Source: Bacteroidetes bacterium UBA2475
Lineage (GTDB): Bacteria; Bacteroidota; Bacteroidia; B-17B0; Aurantibacillaceae
Reading direction: 5' to 3'
Length of the DNA: 64,000 nucleotides
NCBI GenBank assembly: GCA_002342065.1
Contig: DDPF01000005.1
Coordinates: forward strand, 62,001 to 126,000
The stretch's first letter is position 1, and every line of letters begins with the position of its first letter. Both the position numbers and the translations under genes were made by a program. Shown here one piece after another: positions 53,127 to 61,431 of the stretch. Below the pieces are notes generated by a model. That model was not told where the DNA came from. It saw nothing but the letters and a program-made list of their open reading frames with translations, and searched no databases.

Positions 53127-55169
53127 GTGAGAAAAAATATTAAATACATACTAATTTTTGTGATGTTTGCTTTTGCTGTTCAGTCACAATCAGACTCCAT
53201 GCTGGTTAAACGCTCGTCGCCAAAAACCTTAAAACGTTTGGGTAAAAGTGCAATGCAACAAAACGATCCCAGCAGTGCTATTACTTTTTACGAAGCTTAT
53301 TTAAATATTAATAACCGTGATGCGAAAGCAAAATACGACCTTGGACAAGCTTATTTACAGATCCGCGATTATGACCGTGCGCAACGCATGTTCTTGAACG
53401 CGTACGAAACAGATGTAGAGAAAGCGCCAACCTCTTTATACTATCATGCACAAATGCAAAAATCAAATGGTTTGTATGATAGTGCGAAAATAAATTTTCA
53501 AAAATTCAAGAAAGAATATAAAGGCGAAGAAAAGGGATTAAAGAAACAGGCCACAAAAGAAATTGTGTTTTGCGATTCGGTACAAAAGATCGTGAATACT
53601 GAAAAGAAAGTGGTTATTTCACATTTAGACTCAACCATTAATAAAGTAAATACCGAAGGCGCCCCTGTTAATGTAGATGATAATACGCTTGTATTTACAT
53701 CTTTAAGAACAGATAAAAAAGAATTTGTTATTGAAGATGATACTGCGCAAACCATTAAACGCAAATTATATATTGCCAAGCGCGAGAACAACGAATGGAA
53801 ATTTGGTGGTGAGTATGGCGGTAATTTAAATGAAGCCGAATTCAATACAGGCAACGCCTGTTTTAGCCCGGATAGAAAGCGGGTTTATTTTACACGTTGT
53901 AAATTAAATTTTAAAGAAGAAATGATCTGCGCTATTTATGTATCAGAAAAAAAAGGAGATGAATGGACAGAACCGGTTAAATTACCTAAGAATGTAAATA
54001 ATCCTAAGTTCACTGCTACTATGCCTGCGGTTACAACAGATCCTGCAAAAGGTAACGATGTTATTTATTTTGTAAGTAATAATAAAGAGGGCAGGGGAGG
54101 TTTGGATATTTGGTATACGGTTTATGATAAAAAGAATAACGTTTACAAAACGCCAAAAAATGCTGGTAATAAAATAAACACGGCGCAAAACGAAATAACT
54201 CCATTCTTTGATAATGAAACTCGCACGTTATATTACAGTTCTGATGGTTTGGGAGGTTTAGGTGGTTACGATATTTTTAAAGCAGCAGGTGATGGAAAAA
54301 AATGGATGAGCGCCGAAAATATTGGTCAGCCAATAAACACTGGCGCCGATGATATTTATTATACTATTTCTACTAACCGTGAAGAAGGATTTTTTGTAAG
54401 TAACCGTAAAGGCGGCAACGCTTTAAAGAACAGCACTTGCTGCGATGATATTTATACATATAAACATGCAGAATATATAAAAATTAATTTGTTAGGGAAT
54501 GTAAATGAAATGATAGACCCTAATATGTTTATAGCTCAGGCTACTGTTGAAGTTTATATTGTAGATAAAAAGACAAAGGAAAAATTCCTGGTTAAAATTA
54601 TTGAAAGCGATAAGAACGGAGATTTTAAAACTACTGTTGAAGCCAACCAGGATTATTTTTTAATTGTAAAGAAGAATGATTTTTTAGGAAATACTGCTGA
54701 ATTAACTACCAAAGGAATTACAACATCTCAGGATATAACAAAAACTGTTTTGTTGGCTAAAAAACCAAAAGAGCCAATTCGTATCCCTAACATTCAATAC
54801 GAATTTGACAAATCTAATATTTTAGAGGCGAGTAAAATTGCTATTGATACTACTGTGCTTTCTTTAATGGAAGCTAACCCTGAATTAATTGTGGAGATCA
54901 TGTCGCACACGGATAGTAAGGGTAGTGATAAATACAATGAAAAATTATCGCAGCAACGGGCTGAGAGTGTTGTTTCACACTTAATAAGTAAAGGCATTAA
55001 AGCAGAGCGTTTAAAAGCAAAAGGTTATGGCGAAAGCAAGCCTATTGCACCAAACGAAAACACAGATGGCAGCGATAATCCGGAAGGACGCGCACAAAAC
55101 CGCCGTACAGATTTTAAGATCATTGGCGTTCTGGATGTAGAGGTTATTAATGCAGCGGAAGTGGATTAA
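53127..55169 (+). CDS. OmpA family protein with TPR and PD40 propeller (PorE-like)
   Basis: A 680-residue protein in the order reported for PorE of Porphyromonas gingivalis: signal peptide (KYILIFVMFAFAVQS), TPRs (~40-130), a PD40/WD40-like propeller (~185-450; NTGNACFSPDRKRVYFTR, GGLDIWYTVYDKK, LGGYDIFKAAGDG), a carboxypeptidase-regulatory-like beta domain (~455-550) and a C-terminal OmpA peptidoglycan-binding domain (YEFDKSNILEASKIAIDT, SHTDSKGSDKYNEKLSQQRA, GRAQNRRTDFKI). It would tie an outer-membrane secretion or adhesin complex to peptidoglycan. GTG start. The RAYT element separates it from the PorP/SprF gene. Confidence 0.9.
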   Translation: MRKNIKYILIFVMFAFAVQSQSDSMLVKRSSPKTLKRLGKSAMQQNDPSSAITFYEAYLNINNRDAKAKYDLGQAYLQIRDYDRAQRMFLNAYETDVEKAPTSLYYHAQMQKSNGLYDSAKINFQKFKKEYKGEEKGLKKQATKEIVFCDSVQKIVNTEKKVVISHLDSTINKVNTEGAPVNVDDNTLVFTSLRTDKKEFVIEDDTAQTIKRKLYIAKRENNEWKFGGEYGGNLNEAEFNTGNACFSPDRKRVYFTRCKLNFKEEMICAIYVSEKKGDEWTEPVKLPKNVNNPKFTATMPAVTTDPAKGNDVIYFVSNNKEGRGGLDIWYTVYDKKNNVYKTPKNAGNKINTAQNEITPFFDNETRTLYYSSDGLGGLGGYDIFKAAGDGKKWMSAENIGQPINTGADDIYYTISTNREEGFFVSNRKGGNALKNSTCCDDIYTYKHAEYIKINLLGNVNEMIDPNMFIAQATVEVYIVDKKTKEKFLVKIIESDKNGDFKTTVEANQDYFLIVKKNDFLGNTAELTTKGITTSQDITKTVLLAKKPKEPIRIPNIQYEFDKSNILEASKIAIDTTVLSLMEANPELIVEIMSHTDSKGSDKYNEKLSQQRAESVVSHLISKGIKAERLKAKGYGESKPIAPNENTDGSDNPEGRAQNRRTDFKIIGVLDVEVINAAEVD

Positions 55170-55173
55170 ATTT

Positions 55174-55242
55174 TTAACCACAGAGATCACAAAGTTATTC
55201 TCAAAGTTCACAAAAAATTTCTTAGCGTCCTTCGTGGTTAAG
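55174..55242. repeat. AACCAC-type intergenic inverted repeat
   Basis: The segment begins TTAACCACAGAG and ends TTCGTGGTTAA, with CACAAAG and TCACAAA in between. It resembles the segments at 56279 and 62782 and fills the whole gap between two convergent genes. Confidence 0.5.
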
Positions 55243-55244
55243 CA

Positions 55245-55757
55245 TTATGAAGGCTCATCATCCACAAAAGGTTGGTAAACGCCTTCTTCATCGTAATAAT
55301 CAATAATTATACCGTCTAAAGGATTTACTTCAATTTCTCTTTTTTCTGTTTCAAAATCAAGCAAAACTGCATTTGACTTATATTGCCCGTTCTCTTTTTC
55401 TATCTTCACCAACTTTAAAGTTTTACCAATTACTTCAGTCCACATTTTTGTTGTAGACGCATCAATAGCATACACACGTATTTTCCCTTCAAATTCTTTT
55501 TCCAATGCCTGCGCAGCTTCTTTATAATTATATACAATGGCATCTAAGCCATCACCCTCTGCATTGCAACCAATAGTTAGCTTTTGTTTATCGGTAAAAT
55601 GTATTTCAACATTATCTATCACTTCAACCACCACATCAGGTTGCGATTTATTTTGCCATAAATGACAAACTACTTTCTCAACTACCTTGCCTTGTGCAGA
55701 TGCAAATCTTGCCAATGCTTCATTTGTAAAGTATGTTTTTATTTCGTCGTTTTCCAT
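55245..55757 (-). CDS. Conserved hypothetical protein
   Basis: A 170-residue soluble, acidic protein with no signal or membrane segment. Alternating strands (VVEVIDNVEIHFTDKQKL, TEVIGKTLKLVKIEKENGQ) suggest a beta-rich fold with a helix (YNYKEAAQALEKEFEG). I recognise no family. It follows the phosphodiesterase gene by four bases and is probably co-transcribed with it and parAB. Confidence 0.7.
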   Translation of the reverse strand: MENDEIKTYFTNEALARFASAQGKVVEKVVCHLWQNKSQPDVVVEVIDNVEIHFTDKQKLTIGCNAEGDGLDAIVYNYKEAAQALEKEFEGKIRVYAIDASTTKMWTEVIGKTLKLVKIEKENGQYKSNAVLLDFETEKREIEVNPLDGIIIDYYDEEGVYQPFVDDEPS

Positions 55758-55761
55758 GTTG

Positions 55762-56268
55762 CTAATTTAAGGATGTTCTGTTGCCTAATTCGATTACGGC
55801 TAAATTTTTAATATCAGATCCTCCTATTTCAAATCTTACTACCGTTTTTACTTTATGAAAGCCATGCACGCCACAAGCGCCTGGGTTTATAAATAAAAGT
55901 TCAAGTTCTTTATCGTACATCACTTTTAAAATGTGTGAGTGACCGCAAATAAATAATTTTGGTTTGTGTTCTTTTAAAAGTGTTTTGATCTTTGCCGGAT
56001 ATTTTCCGGGATAACCACCAATGTGTGTAATATAAACCGGAACCTCCTCGCAATCAAAAAATAAATTTTCGGGATAAGTAATGCGAATATCTTTATCATC
56101 AATATTTCCGAAAACAGCTTTTAAGGGCTTTAATTTTTCTATTTCAAGACAAACATCAATGTTGCCAATATCACCGGCGTGCCATACTTCATCGGCCTCC
56201 TGGATGTGTTTAATTAATTTTGGATCTAAATAGCTGTGTGTATCAGATATGAGGAGAATTTTTTTCAC
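55762..56268 (-). CDS. YfcE/MJ0936-type metallophosphoesterase
   Basis: A 168-residue calcineurin-like phosphodiesterase. All metal motifs are present: ISDTHSYLD, HAGDIGNIDV, GNIDDKD, FICGHSHIL and NPGACG. It is probably a cytoplasmic phosphodiesterase; the natural substrate is unknown. It lies between parB and the hypothetical gene, separated from parB by an intergenic repeat. Confidence 0.9.
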   Translation of the reverse strand: MKKILLISDTHSYLDPKLIKHIQEADEVWHAGDIGNIDVCLEIEKLKPLKAVFGNIDDKDIRITYPENLFFDCEEVPVYITHIGGYPGKYPAKIKTLLKEHKPKLFICGHSHILKVMYDKELELLFINPGACGVHGFHKVKTVVRFEIGGSDIKNLAVIELGNRTSLN

Positions 56269-56278
56269 TGCGAACTTT

Positions 56279-56366
56279 TTGCCGCAGATTTCACAGATGC
56301 CACGGATTTTTTATTTAAAAAATTTTAATTCGATCAATCTGTGTAATCAGCGTAATCTGTGGCTAA
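56279..56366. repeat. AACCAC-type intergenic repeat, second copy
   Basis: It starts near TTGCCGCAGATTTCACAGAT and ends AATCTGTGGCTAAT, again a short inverted pair (CCGCAGATT / AATCTGTGG) around AT-rich DNA. Confidence 0.5.
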
Positions 56367-57263
56367 TTATTCAATTCCAAAAAAAGAAATTATATGTGCT
56401 AATTCTTTATCGTTGCTAAAACTTAAAGTTAAATTTCCACCACCTTTAGCATTGCGTTTAAAACTGTAAGACTTGTTAAAGATCTTCTCTAATTTTTTAG
56501 CAATAGTTTTATCTTCTATTGTCAAAGGTTTTTCAACGCGTGTAACTTTTGGTGTTACTTTAATTTTTTCGCCGCGGGCAAGATCTTCAATTTGCCTAAC
56601 AGAAAGGTCTTGCTCTAATGCTAATGCAAAAATAGCCAGTTGCCTGTCTTCGTTATCAATATTAATTAAAGCCTTTGCATGGCCCATAGTTATTTCACGA
56701 TCGCGAATTGCTTTTTGAATTGGCGCCGGTAATTTTAATAAACGTAAAAAATTAGTTACAGTACTTCTTTGTTTACCAACTTTTTCGCTTAATTGTTCTT
56801 GTGTAAGATCACACTCATCAATTAAACGCTTGTATGATAAAGAAACTTCAATAGGGTCAAGGTCCTCACGTTGAATATTCTCAACCAATGCCATTTCTAA
56901 CATTGCCTGATCATCTGCCACACGAATGTAAGCCGGCACATCTGTTAAGCCCGCTAATTGCGAAGCACGGAAACGACGCTCACCCGAAATTAACTGGTAA
57001 CGATCGTAACCTAATTTTCTAACTGTTAAAGGTTGAATGATACCGTGTTGTTTAATGCTATCACTTAATTCTTGTAAAGCAGTCTCTTCAAAATTAGTAC
57101 GCGGTTGAAATGGATTAGCTTCAATGCTTTTTATTTTGATAGTAGAAACAGAGTTCACTGTTGGTGAACCATCTCCCATATGTTTGGAAGTAATATCTGT
57201 TTTGGCATTCTCTAACAATGCGCTTAATCCTCTGCCTAATGCCGGTTTTTTATTGTTGCTCAT
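56367..57263 (-). CDS. parB: Chromosome partitioning protein ParB
   Basis: A 298-residue protein from ATG 57263. It starts with the ParA-stimulating segment (KPALGRGLSALLEN). The N-terminal CTPase/ParB domain has IKSIEANPFQPR, the CTP-binding GERRFRAS and MALVENIQREDLDPIEVSLS. A helix-turn-helix (LTQEQLSEKVGKQRSTVTNF) would bind parS, and a C-terminal dimer domain ends the protein. No convincing parS site is visible nearby. Confidence 0.94.
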   Translation of the reverse strand: MSNNKKPALGRGLSALLENAKTDITSKHMGDGSPTVNSVSTIKIKSIEANPFQPRTNFEETALQELSDSIKQHGIIQPLTVRKLGYDRYQLISGERRFRASQLAGLTDVPAYIRVADDQAMLEMALVENIQREDLDPIEVSLSYKRLIDECDLTQEQLSEKVGKQRSTVTNFLRLLKLPAPIQKAIRDREITMGHAKALINIDNEDRQLAIFALALEQDLSVRQIEDLARGEKIKVTPKVTRVEKPLTIEDKTIAKKLEKIFNKSYSFKRNAKGGGNLTLSFSNDKELAHIISFFGIE

Positions 57264-57284
57264 TTTTCTTAATTTAAAATTCAA

Positions 57285-57332
57285 TATTTAAAATTTAAAA
57301 TTCAAAACTTTGAATCTTAAACTTTGAATCTT
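57285..57332. repeat. AT-rich direct repeats between parA and parB
   Basis: The sequence consists of repeated AAAATTYAA units, followed by ACTTTGAATCTT twice with two bases between. It may be slippage; it occupies the whole gap. Confidence 0.45.
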
Positions 57333-58169
57333 CTAGATATCTTCACTTAATTCTTCTTCCGATTCCTGAATGTTTATCATTCTATCGCTATCGCTTATTT
57401 TAGTTAAGCCATTGCGTTGTAAAATTTCACGTGCTAAATTCAAATAGCTTGTAGAACCTTTTCCAATGGCATCGTGCATGATAATTGTTTTTCCAAAGCT
57501 TGGTGCTTCTGCAAGTTTTGTATTACGTTGAATCAACGTATCAAAAACCATATCCTGGAAATGTGTTTTTACTTCTTCAACAACCTGGTTGGCTAAGCGT
57601 AAACGTCCATCATACATGGTTAACAATACACCTTCAATATCTAAATTTGTATTTAAATGCGCCTGAACAATTTTAATTGTTTGAAGTAATTTGCCCATTC
57701 CTTCTAATGCAAAATATTCGCACTGCACCGGAATAATTACGCTATCTGCCGCTGATAAAGCATTAATAACCGTTAAACCTAGCGAAGGACAGCAGTCTAA
57801 AATAATAAAATCGTATTTATCTTTTATTTTATCCAACGCTTTTTTCATCATGTATTCGCGGTTGGTTAGGTTCACTAACTCCAGCTCAACACCAACAAGA
57901 TCTGCATTGGTAGGTAACAAAAATAAATTAGGTGTCTCTGTTTTTAAAATAACATCTTTTGGATGAACACTGTCAATGATGCATTCGTATAAACCCGCTT
58001 TTACATTTTGCGGATCGATACCAACGCCTGATGTAGCGTTTGATTGCGGATCTGCATCAACCAATAATGTTTTATATTCTAAAACAGCCAGGCTTGCTGC
58101 TAAATTAATTGCTGTTGTTGTTTTTCCAACGCCACCTTTTTGATTTGCTATTGCTATTATTTTTCCCAT
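57333..58169 (-). CDS. parA: Chromosome partitioning ATPase ParA/Soj
   Basis: A 278-residue deviant-Walker ATPase with KGGVGKTTTAINLAA (Lys16), LLVDADPQSNATSGVGI, DFIILDCCPSLGLTVINAL and IPVQCEYFALEGMGKL. It forms the nucleoid gradient that positions ParB-parS complexes. It precedes parB, and the MBL gene lies 25 bases upstream on the same strand. Confidence 0.96.
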   Translation of the reverse strand: MGKIIAIANQKGGVGKTTTAINLAASLAVLEYKTLLVDADPQSNATSGVGIDPQNVKAGLYECIIDSVHPKDVILKTETPNLFLLPTNADLVGVELELVNLTNREYMMKKALDKIKDKYDFIILDCCPSLGLTVINALSAADSVIIPVQCEYFALEGMGKLLQTIKIVQAHLNTNLDIEGVLLTMYDGRLRLANQVVEEVKTHFQDMVFDTLIQRNTKLAEAPSFGKTIIMHDAIGKGSTSYLNLAREILQRNGLTKISDSDRMINIQESEEELSEDI

Positions 58170-58194
58170 TGTGTTCCGTATTTGTGTTCCGTTA

Positions 58195-58875
58195 TTATTT
58201 TTTTAATGTATCACCAATTTCCATCAGGGTTAGTTTTTTTCCTGATCTGTCAAATTTTCTAATCGCTTCTTCCTGATCAATGATTATGAACCCAAAAGTA
58301 TCATAATGCATTCCGATGATATCGTTACATTTTATAAAATCACTTGCTATGATAGCATTGTCAACCCCCATTGTAAAATTGTCTCCAATTGGTAAAAATG
58401 CAAAATCAACATTCCTGTAATCGCCAATTAATTTCATATCGTATGTTAGTGCAGTATCGCCGGCATAATAAAAATTTCCTTCAGAACTTTCTACTACAAA
58501 ACCCATTGGGTTGCCTCCATAACTTCCATCCGGCAAGCTACTGCTGTGCTGTGCAACTACACATTTTACGCTGCCAAAATCAAGCTTTACTTTTCCGCCA
58601 ATATTCATCGGACGAATTTCGCTAACTCCTTTTTTCTCAAGCCATACCGATATTTCCCAATTACAAATTACTTTTGCTCCGGTACGTTTGGCAATGCTTT
58701 CAGCATCGGCAATATGATCACTGTGTCCGTGCGAAATAAGTATATAATCCGCAGGCACTGCATTTACATCAATACCGCGGGCCAATTCGTTCGGACTAAT
58801 GAACGGATCGAACAGCAAATGTTTTCCGTTTATTTCAACGCCAAAGCACGAGTGACCGTAATAAGTAATGTTCAT
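58195..58875 (-). CDS. UPF0173 metal-dependent hydrolase (MBL fold)
   Basis: A 226-residue metallo-beta-lactamase-fold protein. Motifs are ITYYGHSCFGVEING, FDPFISPNELA, LISHGHSDHIADAESIA and FLPIGDNFTMG. Family substrates are undefined. ATG 58875 matches the family start; the ORF could extend three codons to another ATG. It heads the parA-parB run. Confidence 0.9.
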   Translation of the reverse strand: MNITYYGHSCFGVEINGKHLLFDPFISPNELARGIDVNAVPADYILISHGHSDHIADAESIAKRTGAKVICNWEISVWLEKKGVSEIRPMNIGGKVKLDFGSVKCVVAQHSSSLPDGSYGGNPMGFVVESSEGNFYYAGDTALTYDMKLIGDYRNVDFAFLPIGDNFTMGVDNAIIASDFIKCNDIIGMHYDTFGFIIIDQEEAIRKFDRSGKKLTLMEIGDTLKK

Positions 58876-58993
58876 AAAATGCAAATAATTGAGTAAAATT
58901 GCTGTTTGTAAAATTAAACTAATTAGGCACTTTTATAGGTGTTAGTTTTTAACAAAAGCAGAAAAGAAAAGCACATTGTGTTAATAAATTTTT

Positions 58994-59521
58994 ATGGAAG
59001 AAATTGTAGTGGTAAGCTGTACCAACCGCCAAAACAGTAACACCTTAAAGGTGAGTAAAATATACGAAGAGATCTTAAAAGCTAAAAACGTAGATGTTAA
59101 AATTTTGGATTTCTCCATATTACCCGAAAATATTGCGTTTAGCGAGGTTTTTGGTAAAAGAACCAACGCGTATTCTGCTTTGCTTGAAAAATTCGTGATC
59201 GATAACCGTAAATTTATTTTTGTTGTACCCGAGTATAATGGCAGTTTTCCGGGCATATTAAAAACATTTTTAGACAGTGTATCGCCAAAAGATTGGAATT
59301 TTAAAGACGCTTGTTTAGTTGGCGTGTCAACCGGAAGGGCTGGTAATTTAAGGGGTTTAGAGCATCTTACGGGTATTTTAAGTTATTTAAAAATGCATGT
59401 GTATTATAACCGCTTACCAATTTCGATAGTAGATAAAATAATAAGTGCAGAAGGTAAATTTATTGATGAAGGTCAGCAAGCAGCCAGTGAGGCTCAAGTG
59501 ACGGGGTTTATAGAGTATTAA
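58994..59521 (+). CDS. NADPH-dependent FMN reductase family protein
   Basis: A 175-residue flavodoxin-like protein: VVSCTNRQNSNTLKVSKIY (phosphate loop), FVVPEYNGSFPGILKTFLD and VGVSTGRAGNLRGLEHL, typical of the chromate/quinone reductase group (FMN_red). The substrate is unknown. Its stop overlaps the convergent gene's stop by four bases. Confidence 0.9.
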   Translation: MEEIVVVSCTNRQNSNTLKVSKIYEEILKAKNVDVKILDFSILPENIAFSEVFGKRTNAYSALLEKFVIDNRKFIFVVPEYNGSFPGILKTFLDSVSPKDWNFKDACLVGVSTGRAGNLRGLEHLTGILSYLKMHVYYNRLPISIVDKIISAEGKFIDEGQQAASEAQVTGFIEY

Positions 59522-59976
59522 GCTTTAATTAAATATTTATTTAACCAAGTATTTTTTAATTCCTGTTCCCAATTTTTAAGATCGTTTTGGTTATTTACTG
59601 ACGTATTATAAACGGTTGTATTTTCTGAAATTAAATTCTGCTCTAGTAATTCTTTGATCTTTGTAACGTGCACAACTTCTATAGTATCTTCTTTTTTATA
59701 AGCTACCAACAAACGATTCAATAATTCAATGCCAAATTGTTTTTCAGAATCTTTTACAAAGCGGGTCAACTTGTCAATACTGCAGCCACTGGCGTTGGTA
59801 ACTTCTTCGTTTACTTTTACAACAATAATTTTTTCTTTAATAATTTCAAAACTGGCGGTTAATTGTTGCTCATGTGCTGTCCAACCCAAAACAAATTTAT
59901 TGCCGGCTTCGGTTAAAGAATTTAATTCTTCCTTAGATAATATTTTGCTGATTATAAAGGCCCAGGCTCTGTTCAT
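59518..59976 (-). CDS. Conserved Bacteroidota protein (often mislabelled ABC transporter ATPase)
   Basis: A 152-residue soluble protein. The pattern (W)TAHEQQLTASFEI, KVNEEVTNASGCSIDKLTRF, GIELLNRLLVAYK and NWEQELKNTWLNKYL matches a Bacteroidota-only family that databases often name ABC transporter ATPase. There is no Walker A, Walker B or signature motif, so that name is wrong. Function unknown. It lies three bases downstream of purB and is probably co-transcribed. Confidence 0.75.
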   Translation of the reverse strand: MNRAWAFIISKILSKEELNSLTEAGNKFVLGWTAHEQQLTASFEIIKEKIIVVKVNEEVTNASGCSIDKLTRFVKDSEKQFGIELLNRLLVAYKKEDTIEVVHVTKIKELLEQNLISENTTVYNTSVNNQNDLKNWEQELKNTWLNKYLIKA

Positions 59977-59979
59977 GTT

Positions 59980-61335
59980 TTAAAATGTTGGATGAATACC
60001 GGTGTAATTATGCGGTGTAATATCTTTTAATTCTTTTTTAATTTTATCTGATACATTTAAACCGTTAATAAATTCAATTAAAGAATCCTGTGTAATGTGT
60101 GTATTTGTTCTTGTAAGATCTTTTAAAGCCTCGTAAGGTTTTGGATAACCTTCGCGTCTTAAAACTGTTTGTATGGCCTCTGCAACAACCGCCCAGTTGT
60201 TCTCAAGATCGTGCATCAATGCTTTTTCATTCAGGATCAATTTATTTAATCCTTTTAAAATACTTGAATACGAAATTAACGAGTGGGCAAGGGGATTACC
60301 TAAATTTCTTAGCACTGTGCTGTCAGTAAGATCACGTTGTAACCTTGATATAGGAAGCTTGGCAGATAAATGTTCCAATAACGCATTGGCAATTCCTAAA
60401 TTCCCTTCTGCGTTCTCAAAATCAATAGGGTTTACCTTGTGTGGCATGGCCGAAGAACCAATTTCTCCTGCTTTTAATTTTTGTTTAAAATATTCCATGC
60501 TCACGTAGGTCCAAACATCACGACTAAAATCTATTAAAATAGTATTTATGCGTTTTAAAGCATCGCAATATGCACCAATGTTATCGTAATGTTCTATTTG
60601 TGTTGTGAATTGAGAACGGTTCAATTGCAAAATTTTATTTACAAAGTTATTTCCAAACTCGACCCAATTTTTTGAAGGATAAGCAATTTGATGCGCGTTA
60701 AAATTACCGGTAGCACCACCAAATTTAGCAGAGAAAGGAATGTTCTTTAATTGATTTAATTGTGCATTTAAACGTTCAACAAACACATACATTTCTTTTC
60801 CTAACTTGGTTGGAGAGGCTGGCTGACCGTGTGTTTTAGCTAATAAGGAAATGTCTTTCCATTCTTTACTTAGCGCCGTTATTTTCTCGATAATGCCTTG
60901 AAGTGCAGGAATTAATTGTGCGTTTGTAGCATCTTTTAAAGACAATGGAATACTTGTATTATTTATATCCTGCGAGGTTAAACCAAAATGTATAAATTCA
61001 GAATATTCATTCAACCCAACTTCATTTAATTTTTCTTTGATGAAATATTCAACCGCTTTCACATCGTGATTGGTGATCTTTTCAGTCTCTTTAATTTTTA
61101 ATGCGTCTTCAATAGAAAAATTCAAATAAATATCTTTTAAAGCTATTTTTTTTGCCACATCAATTTGGGGTAATTGCGGTAGACCAAATTCAGCCAAAGC
61201 AATAAAATATTCAATTTCAACTAAAACCCTGTATTTTATTAGTCCAAATTCAGAAAAATAAATATCCAAAGGCTCGGTAGTTTTCCTGTAACGACCGTCA
61301 ATTGGCGATATTGCTGTTAAAGATGTTAATTCCAT
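59980..61335 (-). CDS. purB: Adenylosuccinate lyase
   Basis: A 451-residue enzyme from ATG 61335; the longer frame upstream adds an unlikely 43 residues. It removes fumarate from SAICAR and adenylosuccinate in purine synthesis. Motifs are TAISPIDGRYRKTTEPL, FIHFGLTSQDINNTSIPL, KTHGQPASPTKLGKEM, GATGNFNAHQIAYP and the signature loop GSSAMPHKVNPIDFENAEGN. It is the long E. coli-like type. Divergent from mtaB. Confidence 0.96.
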   Translation of the reverse strand: MELTSLTAISPIDGRYRKTTEPLDIYFSEFGLIKYRVLVEIEYFIALAEFGLPQLPQIDVAKKIALKDIYLNFSIEDALKIKETEKITNHDVKAVEYFIKEKLNEVGLNEYSEFIHFGLTSQDINNTSIPLSLKDATNAQLIPALQGIIEKITALSKEWKDISLLAKTHGQPASPTKLGKEMYVFVERLNAQLNQLKNIPFSAKFGGATGNFNAHQIAYPSKNWVEFGNNFVNKILQLNRSQFTTQIEHYDNIGAYCDALKRINTILIDFSRDVWTYVSMEYFKQKLKAGEIGSSAMPHKVNPIDFENAEGNLGIANALLEHLSAKLPISRLQRDLTDSTVLRNLGNPLAHSLISYSSILKGLNKLILNEKALMHDLENNWAVVAEAIQTVLRREGYPKPYEALKDLTRTNTHITQDSLIEFINGLNVSDKIKKELKDITPHNYTGIHPTF

Positions 61336-61352
61336 AATAAAATAATAAGGAA

Positions 61353-61360
61353 CAAATTTA
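61353..61360 (-). promoter_or_regulatory. -7 element of purB
   Basis: TAAATTTG on the minus strand, 17 bases upstream of ATG 61335; no clear TTG upstream. Confidence 0.45.
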
Positions 61361-61418
61361 CTATAAAAACACGAGTTTTTATTTATGCTTTGGTTAAAAA
61401 AGGCAAAGGTTAATTTCT

Positions 61419-61426
61419 TATCTTTG
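61419..61426 (+). promoter_or_regulatory. -7 element of mtaB
   Basis: TATCTTTG ends five bases before ATG 61432, predicting a leaderless or nearly leaderless message. TTG at 61390-61392 is 26 bases upstream, longer than usual. Confidence 0.5.
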
Positions 61427-61431
61427 CAACC

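Noticed and set aside
57421..57440. TTTCACGTG inside parA resembling a parS half-site
   Set aside because: Only the left half matches the parS palindrome; the right side (CTAAAT) does not, so it is probably chance in coding sequence.
59518..59976. ABC transporter ATPase name for this family
   Set aside because: No Walker A, Walker B or LSGGQ motif exists in the protein, so the common database name is not supported.
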